From a bacterium EF100-94H03 bin56 (lineage in GTDB: Bacteria > Pseudomonadota > Alphaproteobacteria > SP197): 64,000 nucleotides of DNA. Location: contig MPMV01000003.1 of NCBI GenBank assembly GCA_002238685.1, forward strand, positions 124,001-188,000, written 5' to 3'. Positions 57,127-64,000 of the stretch are shown one piece after another (the first letter of the stretch is position 1; each line of letters opens with the position of its first letter). Made by a program: the position numbers and the translations under genes. A model generated the notes under the pieces. It had not been told where the DNA came from. It saw only the letters and a list, made by a program, of their open reading frames with translations, and made no database searches.

Positions 57127-58601
57127 CCTTTCGCGTGTTGACGGCCCAGTTCATGCACGAGACCAACACCTTTGCGCGTCTGGGCACCGATCTTGCCGCC
57201 TTCGAGCGATTGGTGCTTGCCCGTGGTGGCGACGAGATCATGTCGCGCCTCGAGAACACCAACACCGAGATCGCAGGCTACATGGACGCTGCCCTTGACC
57301 ATGGCTGGGAGCTCGTCTTCACCGTTGCCGCCATGGCCAATCCCCTGGGCAGGGTGACGGATGACGCCTTCGAACACGTCGTCGGCCTCATCACGGAAGG
57401 TCTGGAGCAGTCGCAGCCCGTCGATGGCATTGCGCTGGCCCTTCACGGCGCCATGGTCAGCGACACCCATGAGGATGCGGAGGGCGAAGTGGTCCGCCGC
57501 CTGCGCGAGATCACGCACGTTCCCATCTGCTGCACTCTCGATCTCCACGCCAATGTGGCCCCGGCATTCGCCGGACGGGTGGACGTCCTCTGCAGCTATC
57601 TCACCTATCCCCACATCGACATGAGGGCGCGGGCGCACCGGGCCGGCGACCTCCTGCAAAGGGCGATGACGGGCGACATTGCGCCCCGGGTTTTCTTCAG
57701 CCGGCGTTCCATGCTCCAGGGAGCCGACGGCGGGCGTACCGATGTCGAGCCGATGATTGCTCTCCAGGCCAAGGCCAGGCGTTTCATGGCGGGAGACGGG
57801 AGAGTCCTCGACATCTCCATCAATGCCGGTTTCAGCCAGGCCGATATCCATGATGTCGGGCCGAGTGTGACGGTGACGGCGGATGGCGACGATCCGCGGT
57901 TCCAGGAGATGGCGGACGATCTCATGGCGGACATCTGGGAGGCCCGCGATGTCGTCAACAATCACTACCTCGATGTCGCCGAGGCCGCTGACATCGCCCG
58001 GCGCTTCAATCACACGGGCAAGCCGCTCGTCATTGCCGACTATGCCGACAACCCGGGTGCGGGTGCCTATGGTGACGCGACCAATCTGCTGAAGGCAATG
58101 CTTGATGCCGGCCTGGACGAGGCCTGTTTCGGCGCTCTCCATGATCCAGCCGCCGCTGCAGCGCTGGTGGCGGCCGGCGCCGGTGCGCGCACGACCCTGC
58201 CGCTCGGCGGCAAGACCGACCCCTCCTTCGGCGGTCCGCCGCTCGATCTTTCCGGCGAGGTGATTCAGACGAGTGATGGTGTCACGGTCCTGGACGGCCC
58301 GATGTTCGCCGGCATGATGAAGAGTTTCGGGCCGACGGCGGTGTTTCGCACCGGCGGCATCGACGTGCTGGTGGTCTCCAACCTCATGCAGATCATCGAT
58401 CTCCAGCAGTTCCTCGCCCACGGCATCGATCCCCGCACGAAGAAGACGGTCGCCCTGAAGTCCATGCAGCACTTCCGGGCCGCCTACGAGCCCATGGCGG
58501 AAAGGGTGATCGTCTGTGATTCAGGCGCCCTGGCGACACCGGATCTCTCCCGCTTCACCTATCGCCATGTGCGCCGCCCGCTCTACCCTCTCGACCCATG
58601 A
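57123..58601 (+). CDS. M81 family metallopeptidase (MlrC-like)
   Basis: A 492-residue homologue of MlrC, the enzyme that finishes microcystin breakdown in Sphingomonas; most bacterial members act on unknown small peptides. Motifs are VLTAQFMHETNTFARLGTD at the N-terminus, IALALHGAMVSD, CTLDLHANVAP and SYLTYPHIDMRARA (metal-binding region), and a C-terminal VVSNLMQIIDLQQF. The start is TTG 57123, overlapping the desaturase stop (TTGA), since no ATG fits the family N-terminus; GTG 57135 is less likely. Confidence 0.87.
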   Translation: MTFRVLTAQFMHETNTFARLGTDLAAFERLVLARGGDEIMSRLENTNTEIAGYMDAALDHGWELVFTVAAMANPLGRVTDDAFEHVVGLITEGLEQSQPVDGIALALHGAMVSDTHEDAEGEVVRRLREITHVPICCTLDLHANVAPAFAGRVDVLCSYLTYPHIDMRARAHRAGDLLQRAMTGDIAPRVFFSRRSMLQGADGGRTDVEPMIALQAKARRFMAGDGRVLDISINAGFSQADIHDVGPSVTVTADGDDPRFQEMADDLMADIWEARDVVNNHYLDVAEAADIARRFNHTGKPLVIADYADNPGAGAYGDATNLLKAMLDAGLDEACFGALHDPAAAAALVAAGAGARTTLPLGGKTDPSFGGPPLDLSGEVIQTSDGVTVLDGPMFAGMMKSFGPTAVFRTGGIDVLVVSNLMQIIDLQQFLAHGIDPRTKKTVALKSMQHFRAAYEPMAERVIVCDSGALATPDLSRFTYRHVRRPLYPLDP

Positions 58602-59272
58602 GCGAACGTTTCGAAATCACCCGCGCAACCCTCATGGATGACCGTATCTCACCTCCCATGCAGAAAGCGGTCGATCAGGGCCTCGTCACACCCACGCCCG
58701 AAGACGAACGGGAGCAAAACAGACAGGATCACCTTCGCCGCCATCCCCGGTCCGAAGACCTCCATGTCTTCGGTTTCGGCTCGCTGATGTGGAACCCCGC
58801 CTTCGAGGTCGCCGGCTCGCACCCGGCCCTGGTGAGGGGTTGGCGCCGGCGTTTCAACCTGTGGCTCTCCATCGGCAGGGGAACGCCTGACTTTCCGGGC
58901 CTCTCGCTCGGTCTCGAGCCGGGTGGTTCGGTCAGGGGCCTGGCGCTGCGCATCTCTGCCGCAAGGATCGACAGCGAGACGCGCCTCCTGTGGCGCCGCG
59001 AGATGTTTGCCGGCGCGTACCGTCCGATCTGGGTCATGGCCGATCTCGGAGACCGCGTGGTGCCGGCGGCAAGTTTCGCCATCAACCGCGCCTACGAGCG
59101 CTACGCTGCGGATATCCCCCTTGCCGTCCAGGCGCGCCACATCGCCCTTGCCGAGGGTCCGCTCGGTCCCTGCATCGACTATCTCGAGAACACCGTCCGC
59201 ATCCTCAATGCCATCGGCCAGACTTCCGGCGCCATGCATACACTTCTCGACGCCGCCCGCCAGTTCCGCTGA
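58598..59272 (+). CDS. Gamma-glutamylcyclotransferase, ChaC-like
   Basis: A 224-residue glutathione-degrading ChaC-fold enzyme. The substrate loop FGFGSLMWNPAFEV lies near residue 58, and the catalytic Glu is in WRREMFAGAYRPIWV near 138. An N-terminal extension of about 50 residues before the fold is charged and probably disordered. It overlaps the M81 gene by 4 nt and ends the four-gene coupled run. Confidence 0.9.
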   Translation: MSERFEITRATLMDDRISPPMQKAVDQGLVTPTPEDEREQNRQDHLRRHPRSEDLHVFGFGSLMWNPAFEVAGSHPALVRGWRRRFNLWLSIGRGTPDFPGLSLGLEPGGSVRGLALRISAARIDSETRLLWRREMFAGAYRPIWVMADLGDRVVPAASFAINRAYERYAADIPLAVQARHIALAEGPLGPCIDYLENTVRILNAIGQTSGAMHTLLDAARQFR

Positions 59273-59418
59273 CCACGCGCGACGGCCAGGTTTGCAACCC
59301 TCGACAACTTGCCCAAGAGGCACGTCCGTTACCGGCAATGAATTGTCGACCAGCCAGCTCCACTCCGGAACCTGCAACGCGAAGAGAAACGGGGTCCCCT
59401 TCAGATCATTCAGTCTTC

Positions 59419-59447
59419 TTGACGCAAGCTATATAATGTCATATGGT
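59419..59447 (+). promoter_or_regulatory. Probable promoter of the AbiE operon
   Basis: TTGACG (59419-59424) and TATGGT (59442-59447) are separated by 17 nt. The -10 hexamer lies inside the left arm of the first inverted repeat, so repressor binding there would block transcription. A second -10-like hexamer TATAAT lies at 59432. Confidence 0.5.
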
Positions 59448-59470
59448 GTCCTAAGGACACCATATGACAT
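59436..59470. promoter_or_regulatory. Perfect 17-bp inverted repeat upstream of the AbiE operon (operator candidate)
   Basis: The arms ATGTCATATGGTGTCCT and AGGACACCATATGACAT are exact complements around a single central base. The element overlaps the -10 region of the predicted promoter. AbiEi antitoxins are known to repress their own operons by binding inverted repeats in the promoter, which fits well. Confidence 0.6.
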
Positions 59471-59473
59471 ATA

Positions 59474-59508
59474 ACTACACAATTAATCCTGAGGATAAAT
59501 TGTGTAGT
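59474..59508. promoter_or_regulatory. Second inverted repeat (16-bp arms, one mismatch) upstream of the AbiE operon
   Basis: The arms ACTACACAATTAATCC and GGATAAATTGTGTAGT pair with one mismatch around the loop TGA. It lies 3 nt after the first inverted repeat and ends 8 nt before the GTG start. Its sequence differs from the first repeat, so it may be a second operator half or a hairpin in the mRNA leader that limits translation. Confidence 0.5.
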
Positions 59509-59516
59509 TTGTTAGG

Positions 59517-60419
59517 GTGACTGCAGTGAACCAGGAAACGCAGCTGTGGGGAATGTCGGAACAGATTGCCATCATGCTTGAGGATCGTGCGGCACCGATC
59601 CTGACAGCATGGGATCTGTTCCATCGCATGCGTACCCTCTACCACCGCACTGGAAAGGAGATTCCGCCACCGGCCAAACTCTACGGAATCCTCCATGTCC
59701 TGCTCAGGGAGCGGGTCCTTGCTCCTGACAGGGATTACTCGGCACACTACCGCGTTGTTGGCGTTCCGGACCAGCCCGCGGATGACATCGTCTGCCTGAT
59801 CGACCGCTTTGCCTGCATCTCCCATCTCTCTGCCATGCAGCGCTGGGGCCTGACCGACCGCCAGCCCCATGCTCTCATGATCACCAGGCCGGATGCCGGG
59901 ACGGTGCGCAAGAAGCTGGCGGAGATTGCCGCCCGTGAGGCTGCCGAGATTCCCTGGAAGGATCGACCACGGCAGCCGCGGACGGGACCCTTCCGGCTCG
60001 GTAACATCGTTCATCCTGAGCACGTTCGCGCGCGCCCTGTCCGCATGCACGTGAGTCGACGCGCCAGTTCAATGGTCAGGGACCGCAACGGCTTTGCCCG
60101 GGTGACAAGTATTGGTCAGACGTTCCTCGACATGGTGCAGACTCCTCGTCTTTGTGGTGGCATGAGCCACACCCTTGAGGTCTGGGAGGAGCATGCCGGC
60201 GACTTTCTCGATGAAATCATAGGGTCTGTCGACGGCTGCGGCAGCGTGGTGACCCAATGCCGTGCCGGCTACATCCTCGAAGAGCGCCTTGGTAACGCGG
60301 ATCGTCGTGTGATGGCCTGGAAGTCCGGCGCCGCGCGCGGCGGCAGCCGGCGTCTCGATCCTGCCAGGCCCTATGTCCCGAAGTGGTCGCACGACTGGAT
60401 GATTTCCATCAATGCATGA
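59517..60419 (+). CDS. AbiEi-like antitoxin (type IV toxin-antitoxin system)
   Basis: A protein of up to 300 residues whose layout fits an AbiEi-type antitoxin: an N-terminal winged-helix-like region (about 25-80, AWDLFHRMRTLYHR to LHVLLRERVLAPD), then a domain with CLIDRFACISHLSAMQRWGLTDRQP, the region used to recognise the AbiE promoter and toxin, and a C-terminal TSIGQTFLDMVQTPRLCGG followed by EERLGN. It overlaps the downstream nucleotidyltransferase by 8 nt. GTG 59517, GTG 59526 and ATG 59553 are all in frame; the start is not settled. The family call is by architecture and gene order. Confidence 0.72.
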   Translation: MTAVNQETQLWGMSEQIAIMLEDRAAPILTAWDLFHRMRTLYHRTGKEIPPPAKLYGILHVLLRERVLAPDRDYSAHYRVVGVPDQPADDIVCLIDRFACISHLSAMQRWGLTDRQPHALMITRPDAGTVRKKLAEIAAREAAEIPWKDRPRQPRTGPFRLGNIVHPEHVRARPVRMHVSRRASSMVRDRNGFARVTSIGQTFLDMVQTPRLCGGMSHTLEVWEEHAGDFLDEIIGSVDGCGSVVTQCRAGYILEERLGNADRRVMAWKSGAARGGSRRLDPARPYVPKWSHDWMISINA

Positions 60420-61295
60420 CGTCCCGCGACAGTTTGTTGGTGTTGCCGCATGGGTCGACAGCAATCAGGCAGATCCCGTGGCCCACCGGAGGCGACAGGC
60501 AAAGCATATCCTGCTCAACGCGATTGCTGCCATTCATCCGACATACAGTCTGTATCTCAAGGGTGGACTGCTGCTGGGACTGGTCCATAGAAGTCCGCGC
60601 ATGACCATAGATATTGACCTGACGGCCGGATTTTCCGCCCCGGCGAACGTCGATGACGAAGTCCGCAAGGCCCTGGACAATGCCCTGCGGTCCGGCTCGG
60701 TTATGTCGGGGCGCGGATCCAGGTGGAAAGGGTACAGACAATGCCCCGCGACATTGACATCGAGAGAGCTGACTTCCCTGCCTTGAAGATCTGGGTGCGC
60801 TACGTCTCCAATCCTGGCCACGGGCAAGAGACTGATGATATCCGGCTCGATGTCACTTTCAGCGAGCCACCCCTTCAACGCGCTGACATCATCGACATTG
60901 GTGACGGTATCGAGCTCCATACGTACAGCCTGATCGATGTCATCGCGGAAAAGTACCGTGCGCTTCTCCAGCAGGCTATCCGTCGTCGGGCGCGCCGCCA
61001 GGACGTTTACGATCTCGACTATCTCCTGCGGCGGTATACGTTCGACACTGCCACCAGGAGGGCGATCCTGGTGACGATGCGCGACAAGTGCCAATCACGC
61101 TACATCGAACCGGCCGCCAGTTCCCTCGATGACCCTGAAGTACGGGACCGTGCTGCAACTGAATGGGAAAGGATCGGGCTGGAGACAGGTGATCTGCCTG
61201 ACTTTGCCGGATGCTTTGAAACCGTGCAGGAGTTCTACAAAGGCCTGCCCTGGGACGATCCCGACAGGCCTGTTCCCCGTCGTCCTTCAGGATGA
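60412..61295 (+). pseudogene. AbiEii-like nucleotidyltransferase toxin, frameshifted
   Basis: The first 100 or so codons (60412 to about 60700) give an AbiEii-type nucleotidyltransferase N-terminus with KGG (residues 50-52) and the catalytic DxD in TIDIDLT (67-69). Similarity then continues in a frame offset by a 1-nt loss (about 60700-61295: GARIQVERVQTMPRDIDI, YSLIDVIAEKYRALLQQ, ARRQDVYDLDYLL), which holds the Lys and Asp motifs of AbiEii. The first frame ends at 60786. Either the gene is broken, there is a sequencing error, or a frameshift is used. If truly broken, the intact antitoxin is left without an active toxin. Confidence 0.68.
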
Positions 61296-61502
61296 TGACG
61301 CCTGTCGAAGGGGAGGTGCCAACCGATGTTCACAGCTTGCTTCCGGACCTCCCGGCCCGCGATGAAGGTTGAACGGTGGTGCTCTTGCGGCAAGGACGAT
61401 GTGGTGCCTTGTCGAGGGACAGATCAGGTCATCGGAAGGTGTGTTCATGGCCCTTTCCTTCCCGTAGTGTTGGTCGTGGCGGAATGACAGGGAGATGCCT
61501 GG

Positions 61503-61916
61503 ATGCGGGGATCGTGCCAGTGCGGGGCGGTGAGATACGAGGTGACCGGCAAGGTGAGTCATGTGAGCCATTGTCACTGCTCGATGTGCCGGAAACTGCA
61601 TGGAGCGCTCTTCGCGAGTTTCGGGGGCGTTGCCCGTGACGACCTGAAGGTGGAAGGCGGGGACTCCTTGCGTGAATACCGGAGTTCGGACGCGATCAGC
61701 CGCCGGTTCTGTGCGATCTGTGGCGGACAGATGTTCGCCGAGTCTCCCGGAGACGACGACACGGTTTTCCTGTGCCTTGGCAGTCTCGATCAGGGCGAGA
61801 GGCCGGACCACGATCCGGCAGGCGAACGGCACATCTTCTGGGAATCACGGGTGACCTGGCATGACCCGGGTGATGGTGCGGTGCGTGTCGAGGGCTACGG
61901 GGAGACGTCAGGATGA
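61503..61916 (+). CDS. GFA/CENP-V family protein, copy 1
   Basis: A 137-residue zinc-binding protein of the GFA (Mss4-like) fold; some relatives bind or act on glutathione adducts. Zinc ligands are CQCGAVRY, HCHCSMCRKLHG and FCAICGGQMF. It is the first of three coupled paralogues and overlaps the second by 4 nt. Enzymatic activity of most such proteins is unproven. Confidence 0.88.
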   Translation: MRGSCQCGAVRYEVTGKVSHVSHCHCSMCRKLHGALFASFGGVARDDLKVEGGDSLREYRSSDAISRRFCAICGGQMFAESPGDDDTVFLCLGSLDQGERPDHDPAGERHIFWESRVTWHDPGDGAVRVEGYGETSG

Positions 61917-62314
61917 AGACGGGAGGATGCCTGTGCGGCGCCGTGCGCTACGAACTGACAGGGGAGGTCCACGACTGCTATCACTGCCACTGCTCGATCT
62001 GCCGCAAGTGCCAGGGTGCCGTCTACCTTACCTATGCCAGTGTCGACCGCTCGGGCTTTCACCTGCTGACCGGCGAAGACGCCCTGTCGACCTACCAGAC
62101 ATCACCGGCCCTGAAGAGACGGTTTTGCAGTCACTGCGGATGCCATGTCTTCGGCGAGATGGGAGACGAGATCAGCGTCTCGGTGGGCACGCTCGATGAC
62201 GGTGCCGATCCCGGGGGCCGAGAGGGCAGGGAACGGCACATCTTCTGGGAATCCCGGTGCGGCTGGTACGAACCCGATGATGCCCTCGACAAGGTGACGG
62301 AGTTCGGATCATGA
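61913..62314 (+). CDS. GFA/CENP-V family protein, copy 2
   Basis: A 133-residue paralogue with the ligand motifs GGCLCGAVRYELTG, YHCHCSICRKCQGA and FCSHCGCHVFGE. It shares the C-terminal RERHIFWESR pattern with copy 1, but its extra Cys (CRKCQG) and the CGC pair differ. ATG 61913 overlaps copy 1, and the stop overlaps copy 3 (4 nt each). Confidence 0.88.
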   Translation: MKTGGCLCGAVRYELTGEVHDCYHCHCSICRKCQGAVYLTYASVDRSGFHLLTGEDALSTYQTSPALKRRFCSHCGCHVFGEMGDEISVSVGTLDDGADPGGREGRERHIFWESRCGWYEPDDALDKVTEFGS

Positions 62315-62712
62315 TGCGTGGCGGTTGTCTTTGCGGCGGCGTGCGCTTCGAGGTCGGCGCACCGGCATCGGATCTCTACCACTGCCACTGTTCCATGTGC
62401 CGCAAGATGCACGGCACGGCATTCGCCACCTATGCGGTGGTGGCGCGTTCGGCCATGACACTGGTGAAGGGCGAGGACATGCTGTCCCGCTATGATTCGT
62501 CTCCCGGCGTGACCCGATCGTTCTGCCGGCGCTGTGGCTGCCAGATCGCCATCGATGTGGCCGATCAGCCGCATGACCGCTGGTTCATGCCGGCAATCCT
62601 CGATGATCCCGTTCACCCGGGAGCAGGGGACCGTGAACGCCATATCTTCGTCGGTTCGAAACTGCCATGGCTTCACCTCGATGAGGTCCTGCCGCAATCG
62701 GAAGACGCCTGA
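62311..62712 (+). CDS. GFA/CENP-V family protein, copy 3
   Basis: A 133-residue paralogue with GGCLCGGVRFEVG, YHCHCSMCRKMHGTAF and FCRRCGCQIAIDV. It has the RERHIF-type motif (DRERHIFVGSK) but a different C-terminus (KLPWLHLDEVLPQ). It ends the tandem trio and is convergent with the transporter gene 40 bp beyond. Confidence 0.88.
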   Translation: MMRGGCLCGGVRFEVGAPASDLYHCHCSMCRKMHGTAFATYAVVARSAMTLVKGEDMLSRYDSSPGVTRSFCRRCGCQIAIDVADQPHDRWFMPAILDDPVHPGAGDRERHIFVGSKLPWLHLDEVLPQSEDA

Positions 62713-62752
62713 GCACCCTGACGGCGCGCTGCCGCTTCTGCCGCACATGTGA

Positions 62753-63757
62753 TCATGCGGTCTGTGGCAGGCCCCGCGTCCGTTGCACGTGCCTGATGGA
62801 GTCCTCGAAGGCCTTGAGGCGTTTGTAGATCGAGATGAGCTCGACGATGATGCCCCAGGAATTCACCAGGAACTGGAAGGACGATTCCACGCGGTCGAAG
62901 GCGCGCAGGATTTGCTGCAGGACACCCAGCGTGATGATGCCGGCAACGATGGTGGGTCCCATCATGATGTAGGGCACCATCACCGAGAACTGAAGGTAGG
63001 ACCACTTCGCGATGTCGAAGTAGAGGTAATGCTTGAACAGGCGGAAGTAGTTCTTGCGCACGTTGGCGAAGAGCTCGATGACGGATTCCGGCTGCGCCCT
63101 GTCTTCGTGATCCTCGCCGAACACCAGTTCCTTGCGGTAGGCGGCTTCCACCTTCTGGTTGTTGAATTCTAGGCCGGGAAGCTTGATGCCGACGATGGCG
63201 AGAAGAACGGTGCCCGCCGCCGCCGAAACGATGGCAAGCCAGACCAGGGAATGATCGACGACGCCGATCCAGGGGAGTTCGGTGACATGTTCGCTCAGCG
63301 ACCACAGCAGTGGCAGGAAGGCAATGAGCGTCATCACCGAGCGCATGAAGGCAACACCCAGCCCCTCGACGATGCGGGCAAACCGCATGGTGTCCTCCTG
63401 GACACGCTGTGCCGCCCCCTCGATGTGGCGTACCTCGTGCCAGTAGGACATGTAGTAGTCGTTCATCGCCGTACGCCAGCGGAACACGAAGTGACGCACG
63501 AAGAACTCGAGAAGCACGGCGACGACGATGTAGATGCCGGCGATTTCGGCGAAGTCGAGACATTTTCCGAGGAAGTCGGAAAACTCGACGGCACCCGGTT
63601 CGGTCAGTGCGACCTGCAGGGTGTCGTAGAAGTCACCGAACCACTCGTTGATCTTGACATCGAGCTGGACCTTGTACCAGGTGACGCCCAGAATCGTGGC
63701 ACTGCCGAGGATCGACCAGTGCAGCCAGCGCCGATTGGTAAAGAATGACCGGAACAT
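62753..63757 (-). CDS. SbmA/BacA-family peptide transporter, short form
   Basis: A 334-residue membrane protein related to SbmA/BacA, the proton-driven importers of peptides. The family strings VFRWRTAMNDYYMSYW, RHIEGAAQRVQEDTMRFA, VGIKLPGLEFNNQKVEAAYRKELVFGEDHEDRA and KNYFRLFKHYLYFDIAKW are present, but about 80 N-terminal residues of the typical 400-420 are missing: the protein begins at the RRWLHWSILGSAT region. ATG 63757 has a GAAGGGAACG ribosome site and no longer frame is recognised. It may be a natural short form or have lost its first membrane segments. Confidence 0.85.
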   Translation of the reverse strand: MFRSFFTNRRWLHWSILGSATILGVTWYKVQLDVKINEWFGDFYDTLQVALTEPGAVEFSDFLGKCLDFAEIAGIYIVVAVLLEFFVRHFVFRWRTAMNDYYMSYWHEVRHIEGAAQRVQEDTMRFARIVEGLGVAFMRSVMTLIAFLPLLWSLSEHVTELPWIGVVDHSLVWLAIVSAAAGTVLLAIVGIKLPGLEFNNQKVEAAYRKELVFGEDHEDRAQPESVIELFANVRKNYFRLFKHYLYFDIAKWSYLQFSVMVPYIMMGPTIVAGIITLGVLQQILRAFDRVESSFQFLVNSWGIIVELISIYKRLKAFEDSIRHVQRTRGLPQTA

Positions 63758-63941
63758 GCATCGTTCCCTTCGCGTTCGTGTCGGGCGGGGAGATACCATG
63801 ATCGGGCAGGACGGCACACGGATGGCCGCACCTGTGGTGCTAAGTAACTAATATAACGTAATTGTTTTCTCTCGTTTCTGCAACTTTGGACGGAAAGGCG
63901 ATGCCTTTCTTCCCCCAATGTCACAGAACACCGGAGGAAAC

Positions 63942-64000
63942 ATGGCCACACTGCACCTCACCCAGCACCGGATCGACGCGCTCAAGCCGAAGAAGGCCAT
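63942..64000 (+). CDS. Probable integrase/tyrosine recombinase, first codons only
   Basis: The frame MATLHLTQHRIDALKPKKA begins at ATG 63942 after a strong ribosome site (GGAGGAAAC) and an AT-rich upstream stretch. The LTxxxIDALKP pattern resembles the DUF4102-type N-terminus of tyrosine integrases. Only 19 codons are in the window, so the call is tentative. If correct, a mobile element begins here. Confidence 0.55.
   Translation, partial: MATLHLTQHRIDALKPKKA

Overview
The window is a 64 kb piece of a GC-rich chromosome, most likely from an alphaproteobacterium, perhaps a Rhodospirillales-like marine or soil aerobe. The evidence is a divergent mutM/ubiE pair, a pmbA-msbA-waaA-lpxK-lpxL lipid A/Kdo block, aerobic-type cob genes, glnB-glnA, rplM-rpsI and parE. 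All of these use GC-rich codons and very tight 4-nt (ATGA/GTGA) overlaps. No plasmid or phage core is visible. An integrase start at the right edge, an AbiE-type toxin-antitoxin locus and a decayed type I restriction locus mark accessory insertions.

Layout. 1-8347: mutM (partial, minus), then ubiE, coaBC, a MoeB/ThiF-like adenylyltransferase and a cobalamin operon cobH-cobL-cobI-cbiG/cobJ-cobM. 8348-11552: a defence remnant on the minus strand (GIY-YIG/DUF4357, XRE-ImmA protease, DUF4411, decayed hsdR). 11704-19705: a six-gene, fully 4-nt-overlapped minus-strand operon leuA-pmbA-msbA-waaA-lpxK-lpxL, with a promoter, a possible leaderless leader peptide and a hairpin in front of leuA. A NavMs-like voltage-gated sodium channel lies upstream. 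21113-24908: an accessory nitrogen/phosphonate cluster, in which a divergent MIO-family ammonia-lyase homologue is translationally coupled to phosphonoacetaldehyde hydrolase (phnX), and an isochorismatase-fold hydrolase and a DUF1989 protein are divergently transcribed. 24921-32368: housekeeping (rpsI, rplM, an enoyl-CoA hydratase, a CoA-binding protein, an O-acetylhomoserine sulfhydrylase, a pentapeptide-repeat protein, glnA, glnB and an aminotransferase).

32388-43048 is a catabolic island. It starts with a broken RTX gene, then a PhyH dioxygenase, an MttB-family methyltransferase without pyrrolysine, an aldehyde dehydrogenase, a zinc alcohol dehydrogenase, a 3-isopropylmalate-dehydratase-like protein with its two subunits fused in the reverse (LeuD-LeuC) order, a Tat-exported family-5 solute-binding protein and an AAC(3)-family acetyltransferase. 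43255-54444: an aminotransferase, tRNA-His, a polysaccharide deacetylase with a membrane partner, parE, a lipoprotein, a DEAD-box helicase, an HpcH/HpaI aldolase, a DNA glycosylase and a dimethylglycine/sarcosine-dehydrogenase-like flavoprotein. 54456-59272: an FNT channel and a coupled run of 2OG-Fe(II) oxygenase, desaturase, M81 peptidase and ChaC-like cyclotransferase. 59419-64000: an AbiE-type system with two long inverted repeats at its promoter and a frameshifted toxin, three tandem GFA-fold genes, a short SbmA/BacA-like transporter and the first codons of a probable integrase.

The best leads for undescribed biology are the MIO-lyase/PhnX pair (a possible new entry into phosphonoacetaldehyde), the reverse-order LeuD-LeuC fusion inside the MttB/PhyH island, and the AbiE promoter architecture. 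All functions are inferred from reading the sequence; no database search was run.
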